Assembly: GCA_963932465.1 (NCBI GenBank)
Contig: OZ010792.1
Span: 2,790,001-2,854,000, forward strand
Length of the DNA stretch: 64,000 nucleotides
Source of the DNA: Maratus speciosus
Lineage: Eukaryota; Arthropoda; Arachnida; Araneae; Salticidae
Direction: 5' to 3'
How positions within the stretch are numbered: the stretch's first letter is position 1; each line of letters starts with the position of its first letter. The notes under the pieces are model-generated. The model made no database searches and was not told the origin of the DNA. It saw only the letters and a program-made list of their open reading frames with translations. Below, one piece after another: positions 56,216 through 64,000 of the stretch. The translations under genes were made by a program, and so were the position numbers.

Positions 56216-58964
56216 AACAAAACAAGTGGGTAAGTGTGATCACAGATCGCACGGAGGGTTTCGTTTAATATTCCTTTCAAAACACTTTATCCTTTTGAAA
56301 CATCTGTTAGTTCCATATTTCAAAACCAGGGGGCGCACTTGATTCTAAACAAACCTGTATTCGAACGAAAATCCGTTTTACATACTATCCGTAGATATAT
56401 TAGTCGAGGGGATTGGGGCCATAGCACCCGAGATAAGTAGGCGCACCTGGCGGGAAAAATGGAACTAAAATATGTAAGGCTGTGGTGCATAATATGAAAG
56501 AATGGTCAAGGGGGTGTCGGCAAAAGTTGGAAAATTTCTCCCTGGGTTAAAAGGGCGCAGGTTAGAAAAATTGCTTAAAATACATAAGTTAGAGCCCGGA
56601 GGGGTAAATAATAAAAGACTTTATGAAAATTTTATGATTTGTCGTGTGGTCTGAGACATTCAGCTATACGTATGCAAAATTTCATGTCACCAACTTAATT
56701 AGGGGCTCTCTGAGAAAGAATTGTTTCAAATACATATGTGGTAGCTCAAAGGGTTAAACGTAAGACTTTTTCAAGATTTTATGATTTGTCGCCTGGCCTC
56801 AGGTGTTCTGCAATAAGTATGCAAAATTTCAAATCTCCAATTTAATTAGGGGCTCAGTTAGAAAGAATGGCTTAAAATACACAAGCTGGAGTTGAAAGGG
56901 TTAAACATAAAACTTTTTCAAAATTTATTATTTGACGTGAGATCTGAGGTGTTGAGCTATAAGTATGCAAAATTTCAACCTAAATAGGGGCTCACTTAGA
57001 AAGAATTGTTTAAAATGCACATGTGGGAGCACAAAGGGTTAAATGTATGACTTTTTCAAAAATTTTATGATTTGTCGTTTGATGTGAGGTGTTCAGCTAT
57101 AAGTATGCAAAATTTCACGTCTCCAAACTAATTAGGAAGCTCACTTAGATAGAATTGTTTAAAATACACATGCGCGACTCCAAAGGGTTTAAATCAGTGG
57201 TGGGATTCAAATAATTTAACAACCGGTTCGCTCACCGAATGATTTTTGATGTATAAACATCAAAGGAAAATGAAGCTTCCGAAATAGATTATGAAACACT
57301 TTCCAATATCATAAATACATTGCTAAAAAACTTTGCTCTTTTGGTAAAGTGAAAATAAAAATTCTTGAAGTATGTTTCCCTATAAAAATACATAATTTAT
57401 TTAATAAGTATTCTGCAATCATGAAACCCTGATCAAAATTTCAAATAAAAAATGCATCAAAACAATATATAATACAAAAATAGTAGGGATTTAAGCTTAA
57501 GAATTAACCCATGTCCATGATCTAAAGATGTAATCAGTTAGATATTAAAAACACTGATTGTAGGAAGAGCTCAGAAATTGCTGAAGTCTGTCTCTAATCT
57601 CCTGAGAATACTAGCTCACAGAATATCAAGCGTTCCTATTTGCATCCTTGCTTTAGTGATAAGTTTCTTCAAAGTTAATTTCGACAAATCAGCTCTTGTG
57701 AGTGGTAAGTTCTTGGTTTCTGGATTTTTTAATTGTTTGTTTCATGTTAGGCTTTGTTATCAAATTCGCAAATTTCTCCGAGCTATTCTTCAATGTCATC
57801 TTCTATAATTTGTCCAAGTAACTCTAAAACTATTTTTCTAGTAACATAGAAACAATAATGAACACGTGGAGAAGATATATCTGGAAATTTTGTATCAATA
57901 ATAAAATTTAGCCCAGTTTAAAAACATGAAACATCATTTAAAAACTTTTCATACAATAACTGCGGAGGATAACAATTGCCGATGAAATGCATCAACGCAC
58001 TATAATTTTTCGAATTGAAACCAGCAAAAATAAATTCGAATTATTTTGGGTGACCTGTACTGAAAATAACTTTATGATGTTGGAAAGTTTAAAAAGTATT
58101 CAAAAAGGTAGTATATTATTTCATGTAATTAATACTTAAATAAAATAATAAACGATTTAGAAAAGATAAGATTATAGTATAGAAAAGAATGTTAAAATAT
58201 TAAATAATTTGTTTTAGATGTGATAATTACATATATCTTCTTGAGAAGCGTTCTCACATTCAATATTTTTTGTCTTTACTGGAACATTATGGAATGTGTG
58301 CTTCTTTCTTAACATACAATCACTATAAAACATGGTTCATACGCTTGAGAACAAATAAAGCTCAAGCAAGTTTCAAGTATTGTTTTGATACACACAATAA
58401 TACGTGCATTAAAATGACTCTAGAACAACACATAAGGGAAATAGTCACCACATTGGATATCCATTTCTGAGAAATCTTATCATTATCTTTATAATTTTCT
58501 ATAAAAGGAATTTTCAAGATACATATTATTAGAGAATTTTGAAAGATTAGAATATTTAAACGTAGTAAAGAACCATGGGAAGAAATTTCACATTTAATAA
58601 ATAGTTAAGAAAAGATATCTTTTTTTTTCTTTTCTTTCTTTAAGTGCAAACAAAGATATGGTATCAGTAAAACAGTTACATTTCAGGAGTTTTAAACACC
58701 CTTCAGAAGTCAAATACTATTGGCATTTTAGATAATGTACACAATTGTTAAAAGTTATATTTTTAAATATTTTTAATGAATATTCTATGAGGCCTCAAAT
58801 CTTACAGCATTTGCACTTATCCGTAAAAACATAATTGAAATAAAAATTGCATAATTTACTTTTACTTTTTAAATATAAACAATAAAAGAATTTATAGAAA
58901 GGAATTAAAATTTTTGTCATCAGCGAAAAATTCCGGATTGATATAATTCTGTAAAGTTTTTACT

Positions 58965-59560
58965 AAATGACAAAATTCGCGATCTTTATGAACGACCTAT
59001 TGATGAATTTCGCAGTATTTTTCTGCGACCCATAGAAGAAATCTGCATCAGAATGACGAAATTTGCGATTTTATCCCGCGACAAATTAAAAAAAAATTGC
59101 CATTTTTATCGATCACCGATGGACGAATTCGCGATATTTTTTCAAGACGGATTAACAATATTTTCAAATTTTTTTCCCAACAACAGATTGACAAAATTCG
59201 CGTTTTTCCTGCATAATTAACGAAATTTCCGATTTTTTTGTGTCAACTGTGGATGAAATTCGCAATTTTATTCATGCGATTGATTAAGTTCCTTTTTCAA
59301 ACTGTTAAGTTCGGTTAACGGAATTCGCGATTTTTTCCACGACAAATTGACAAAATTCACTGTTTTTTTCGCGTATGATTGAAGAAATTTTCAATTTTTA
59401 ATAAGGACTGTTTGGCGAATTTCGCGATATTTTTCAGCAAATGGTTTGCAAAATTTTAAATTGATTTCAATATCAGATTAATGAAATTCATGATTTTCCT
59501 GCATGTAATTGACGGAATTTGCGATATTTCCCCCTTAGCGATAGACGAAATTAATGATTT
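58965..59560. repeat. Degenerate minisatellite, GAAATTCGCGATTTTT motif
   Basis: AAATTCGCGAT, GAATTTCGC, AAATTTGCGATTTT, GAATTCGCGATATTTTTT, AAATTCGCGTTTTT, GAATTCGCGATTTTTTCC and GAATTTCGCGATATTTTT recur roughly every 50-65 bp for about 600 bp. ATTGACAAAATTC- or GATGGACGAATTC-type links separate them. The units are strongly diverged, so the array is old. It lies inside the hAT at 57195. Confidence 0.75.
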
Positions 59561-60218
59561 TTTTTCTTTTTTGCAACATTAAATAATTGCGAAAATTCAA
59601 ACGCGAATATTTTCAACCTCTCAAAGAATGGTTTCGTATTTTAAAAAGTAAGAAATCATTCTTTTAGAGCTTTTTAGGCGAGTTAGACTAAGCGTTATTA
59701 TGTTTGACGCATTAGAAATTAGTTAATCGATTTCTCTTCTCTGACCATATTATGTTTATCTTCGAAAATCCCTTTTCCATCTCTGCTGAACCTGCAGCAA
59801 TTATTCTGATAATATATTTAGCCTTTTAAATACTTTCAAAAACTCCATAGTTATAGTCAAAAACCCTCGATAATCATTAATATTAATTATATCTATCATT
59901 AAATATAAATAATAGTTATTCAGCTGTTTTCCATGTTAGTATTACTTCTCCAATATTTCAGTAATCTGACGGAGAAAAAACTATAGTTTATTCCTATATT
60001 CCTATAGACTACAACTTGACTTTAAATGTTCGGTATTTAGTAGCTTATCATTATTTAGATCATGCTCATTACAATTTTTATACAAAACATGTTCCCGAGC
60101 TCATTAAAACATTTATGATCTTCTACAAATATGATATGTTTTCAAGTTTCAGTAACAAAACCCGCACTATCTTTCTTTTGTATGTGTTTTTTTTTTCTTA
60201 AAAAGCATTTCAAGCTTT

Positions 60219-60481
60219 TTAAGGCGGTTCTCGAGTTTCTTGCTCAAGAAGCGCAAAATTTCGGACACATTTATTGACACTTTTAAGTGTAAAGACCTAA
60301 AATTGGCAGGGTTGACTATTGAAGGGATTTGGAGTCGGTTTTTCCATTAATAAATTACTTATTGAGTTATATGCGATTTCGGGTCACGTTACCAAAGATT
60401 TCTCTCCTTTCTCTTTTCGTCTAGAAATTCGGTTCAAAACGCCAATTTTGACCTTATTTTCTGAACTATCTTTTGCGTTTA

Positions 60482-60522
<41 letters not shown>

Positions 60523-60640
60523 GGCAAATGTCTTTCGATTACATAGTTTTTGTATCTGTTTTGTTTTTGCCAATTCCATGCGCTTCCGAATAAAAATGAA
60601 TTTAAAAATATATCAGAAAGTAGCTCCTTTGGATTTGGAT
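60219..60640. repeat. Dispersed repeat I, copy 2
   Basis: It is collinear with 51118-51560: AAGAAGCGCAAAATTTCGG, GACACATTTATTGACA, TAAATTACTTATTGAGTTAT, GAAATTCGGTTCAAAACG and TTTTGCGTTTACAAAAA. A poly-A tract of about 38 bases at 60483-60520 sits where copy 1 has a shorter A-run. The lysine-rich frames are produced by the poly-A. Confidence 0.65.
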
Positions 60641-62738
60641 TTGAGGGCCCTTAACCCCTTCGGGACGGGAGCCTTTTACGAAATTTTTAATCTTTTGTCA
60701 CCGTTTTTAAAAAACAGAAATTTGTGTCTTATTAAATCGAGAAAATACGCTGATTAATTAAGGCAAATTTTGCAGTAAAATTTTACTGGTGAGGAAAAAC
60801 AAGGATTCTGAGCGCTTATTGCGGCACGTATACGTGTCGCTCGTCCCCAAGGGGTTAATAAATTTTATCATAAGTTTTATCCTTTATGATGCTTATACCT
60901 CCTGATTGCCATTCTTTTGAAAAACGAGCAATTTCACTTATAATAGTATATAGTCTTAAAGACATTATCATTTTAAAAATATGTAGGGATTTCCTTCTTA
61001 TCGCTAAACCAAAAGCTAATTCCTAAATCGACAAATTTAGAATACCTCTAATTTAAAAAATGTTTCAAATACTGTTCTTCTTCACCTTAGAAACCGTTTT
61101 TACTTTAGATAGAAGTTAAAATTGTTTATGCTGTCACTTGTGTCCTAAAACATATTTAGAAGAACATTATCCATGCTATGGCAAGTGAGACAAATTTATG
61201 TACGACCAATACTTCTCGAGTTATGATATTCAGAATTTTAGGCATTTTCACCATTTCTCAGTACGAAAAACGGGTCAGACAACGCTGGAAATTAGTAAAG
61301 TACAAAATATCATGACCGCGCAATTTAGACCATTCAATGTTTTTTCATTTGTTAGACTATGGGTAATGTTTTTCTAAATATAACTTATAGAGCAGAGGGA
61401 TCTTATAAAATTTTTTAATTTTTTACATTTGCGAAAATAACTTACTTTGATTTAAATGACATCTAAGATACGAAGAACAATATATTTTTTTAATGTACTT
61501 TGAAATATACCGCTTAATTTAAGAATTGAACTACTAGCTATTGATCAGCAATAACAGAGAACATTCTCTGTCAAATAAAAGTACCCTTTAATTTGAATAC
61601 AAGTAGTTATTGTAATGTTGAAAAAGAATGCCATATAACTAGAATTGGCCTAGGCTGTCGATTTGGATCCAAAAGTTCGTCAAATCTTCAACATTTCATT
61701 ATTTTAAAATAGAATTTGCTTCTTTGGACTGACGAAGAAAAAATATATATTATTTTTGCCAGTGAAACACCATTTTATTAAATAAAATAAATCAGTACAT
61801 GTCATAGTGTTGTGTTTAGAAAACGTTATTGTGCAGGTAAACATTTAAAGAAAGTAAATTGATGTCAATCATTTTAACAACCGGTTCGCCGAACTCAACA
61901 AAAATTAACAACCGGTTCTACCGAACCGGTGTGAACCGGCTGAATCCCACCACTGGTTTAAATGTACGACTTTTCCAAAATTTTATCATTTGTCATATGA
62001 TGTGAGGTGTTCAGCTATAAGTACCCAAAATTTCATGTCTCCAACATAATTAGGGGCTCACTTAGAAAGAATTGTTTAAAATACACGTGTGGGACCCCAA
62101 AGGGTTAAATGCACGACTTTTTCAAAATTTTATGATTTGTCGTTGGATGTGAGGTGTTCAGATATAAGTATGCAAAATTTCACACCTCCAACCTAATTAG
62201 GGACTCACTTAGAAAGAATTGTTTAAAATACACAGGTGGGACCCCAAAGGGTTAAAGTACGACATTTTCAAAATTTTATGATTTGTCGTTTGATGTGAGG
62301 TGTTCAGCTATAAGTATGCAAATTTTCACGTCTCAAAACTAATTAGGAGCTCACTTAGAAATAATTGTTTAAAATACACATGCGGGAGCCCAAAGGGTTA
62401 AATGTACGACTTTTTCAAAATTTTATCATTTGTCGTATGATGTGAGGTGCTCAGCTAAACCCAAAATTTCATGTCTCCAACATAATTAGGAGCTCACTTA
62501 GAAAGAATTGTTTAAAATACATATGCGGGAGCCCAAAAGATTAAATGTACGACTTTTTCAAAATTTTATGATTTGTCGTATGATGTGAGGTGCTCAGCTA
62601 TAAGTACCCAAAATTTCATGTGTCCAACGTATAGTTTCTGAGAACGGGCTCTGTGACGGACAGACAGACGGACAGACAGACAGACAGACAGAGGAGCGAG
62701 ACGAATAGGGTTTCGTCAGATGAACGAAACCCTAAAAA

Positions 62739-63965
62739 GCGAGACCTATATTAAAACCACAGATTATTTTTTGACTGGGATTGTTTTTTGAGGTATAAAT
62801 TTTTTACAAATACTGCGTTTATAGAATTTATACTTGAACATATATGTCTATTTTTCGACGCTGATTCCGAATATGTAATTTTCGTAAAAATCGATTAAGA
62901 ATTTTTTATTTTATCCAAAAATTGCTTTTTAAAAAGAAAAAGAAATGCTTTTGTATGACACGTAATTTAAATCTAAGCGTTTTCACCCTAATTATCATTG
63001 TTTTACTTCCGATTTTTTAGCCCATGTAAAATGAACATATTGCCCATTTTATTTGTGAGTGGTACTAGTTACCACTATTTTCCAATATTAATTTCAGCAA
63101 AAAAAAAAAAATAAAATAAAATAAAATAAAATAAAATAAAAAAATAAAATAAAAATAAAATTAAGTAATTAAGTTATCGATTTTAAAGTGACAGATATTT
63201 TATAACACTTAAACATTTTTAAGAAAAAGGGGGGGGGGGGGGGAATTGAATTTCTAAGTTTCTTTCTTACCTCTCCGGGCTCTAACTTGTGTATTGGAAA
63301 CATTTTTTCTAAGCCAGTCCTTATTTAAACTACAGCGAGATTCGACCGCATTTGAAGGTTTGACCGAAGGGGCTATGTCGCCGAGCCCGACATCTTGCTG
63401 CAGTCTATTTCGACCCCATGCAATTAGGGCATTCCTCCGTGGGAGAGGGGTGGGGGGGGGCAGGAAATTGATTTTTTCAGGTGACACATCGTTTTGAAGC
63501 TCTTGGCCTATGCATTACCAAGAATTCACTCCCCACTTTCTTAACTCATTTTTGCACCACTAAGGATGTTTTTAATGTTTTATTTTGTTCATTACTACCC
63601 CATAAATTTCACCAAAAATTACGAAAAAAAATCTGCATAACAAATCTCAACAATTAGCATCTTCACACCCATTTTTGTCTTTCTGTCGCCAGGGGGGGGG
63701 GGGGCTATTGGAAAAGATTCGCAAACTTCAAAATTAATATATCGTGTGTCATGTAATATCTTTAAAATGAAAGGCCATGTGCCCAATAATGTTATTCTTC
63801 AAACTCTCCCTAATTCTCGATGTCAGGATTTAATGTGCTTTAATAAATAATTTAATAAATTAACAATTTGGGTTTATTGATTAAAGGATAATCTGTTCTG
63901 AAAGTAATATTGAACGAAACCCTCTGTACGATCTGTGATCACAATTACCCACTTGTTTTTCTCTG
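62739..63965 (-). mobile_element. Family B 5' region, minus strand
   Basis: The sequence AACGAAACCCTCTGTACG, GATCTGTGATCACAATTACC and CACTTGTTT near 63905-63955 is the complement of the 5' start at 56216-56265. Going left come AGTTACCACTATTTTCC (63067; compare 12248) and block E (TTCGACGCTGATTCCGAAT, 62855-62875; compare 55905). An AAAAT microsatellite (about 63100-63162) and G-runs near 63229 and 63692 interrupt it. No tandem core or hairpin is seen on this copy. Confidence 0.5.
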
Positions 63966-64000
63966 TATGCGTGTGTAAGAATTCTGAAATATGCACTACA

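Larger units (their letters stand above)
57195..61955. mobile_element. hAT element, 4.76 kb, TSD GTTTAAAT
   Basis: The ends are CAGTGGTGGGATTCAAAT and, reverse-complemented, CAGTGGTGGGATTCAGCC. AACAACCGGTTCGC is near both ends and ACCGGTTCTACCGAACCGGT is a palindrome at the right. The perfect octamer GTTTAAAT flanks both sides (57187-57194, 61956-61963). No transposase domain is recognisable in any frame. Inside are a minisatellite (58965-59560), a copy of dispersed repeat I (60219-60640) and a fragment of the family G 5' end (ATAGATTATGAAACACTTTCC near 57283). Confidence 0.9.
56216..62738 (+). mobile_element. Family B element, complete, split by a hAT
   Basis: The 5' part begins near AACAAGTGGGTAAGTGTGAT and has the sub-terminal repeat AGGGTTTCGTT (56255-56265). 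About 300 bp of 5' region follow (GGGGGCGCACTTGATTCTA, CGTAGATATATTAGTCGAG). Then come tandem units of roughly 120-160 bp (56560-57194 and 61956-62640), with ATGATTTGTCGT, TGTGAGGTGTTCAGCTATAA and AGCCCAAAGGGTTAAAT. The 3' end has TTTCTGAGAACGGGCTCTG, a GACAGACAGACAGACAGA microsatellite, and the hairpin AGGGTTTCG / CGAAACCCT (62707-62733), then AAAAA. The hAT at 57195-61955 interrupts the array. Without it the element is about 1.75 kb. No protein is encoded. Confidence 0.8.

Noticed and set aside
57578..57808. 76-residue frame inside the hAT at 57195 as a possible transposase remnant
   Set aside because: No hAT motif is visible on either strand and the minus-strand frames are full of stops.

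Overview
The window is AT-rich, gene-poor eukaryotic DNA packed with transposable elements. I find no intact host protein-coding gene, no rRNA and no canonical tRNA. Long A/T and G/C homopolymers, tRNA-derived SINEs, CAGA/CTGT microsatellites inside short repeats, and hAT, Tc1/mariner, pogo-like, piggyBac-like and LTR elements point to an invertebrate, most likely an arthropod. One SINE core resembles SINE cores I associate with chelicerates, but that assignment is weak.

Layout. 1-6.4 kb: AT-rich DNA with a SINE, a 42-bp minisatellite, a 125-145-bp tandem repeat and GGA-rich arrays. 6.4-12.7 kb: a solo-LTR-like block and several dispersed repeat families. 12,672-14,975: a hAT element with a perfect 8-bp target duplication and a decayed transposase. 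17,347-19,683: an old hAT containing a Tc1 element (17,556-19,542), whose transposase carries an intron-like segment and a MITE. 19.9-24.9 kb: a TIR element, a TA-flanked MITE holding two smaller MITEs, and dispersed repeats. 24.9-36.1 kb: mainly five repeat families (called A, B, C, F and G here) sharing one architecture: a 5' sub-terminal inverted repeat, a core that is usually tandemly repeated, often a CAGA-type microsatellite, and a 3' hairpin followed by an A-run. This resembles non-autonomous Helentrons (DINE-1/HINE type).

37,263-49,704 is a stack of three nested insertions. The outermost is a hAT (8-bp TSD CGCTCATG). Inside it is a long-TIR element (38,597-49,005) with a decayed gene whose product looks like a PIN/FEN-type nuclease with a cysteine-rich CXC-like tail; I cannot name this transposon family. 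Inside that gene is a young LTR retroelement (40,669-47,623, TSD CAACT). Its two 1,714-bp LTRs are nearly identical. Its 3.5-kb internal region lacks recognisable gag/pol and begins and ends with 951-bp inverted arms. This stack is the most interesting part of the window.

49.7-64 kb: more family A, B and C copies, including a family B element (about 56,216-62,738) split by a 4.76-kb hAT with TSD GTTTAAAT. The right edge holds the 5' part of another family B copy. Nearly every open reading frame here is either a decayed transposase fragment or chance.
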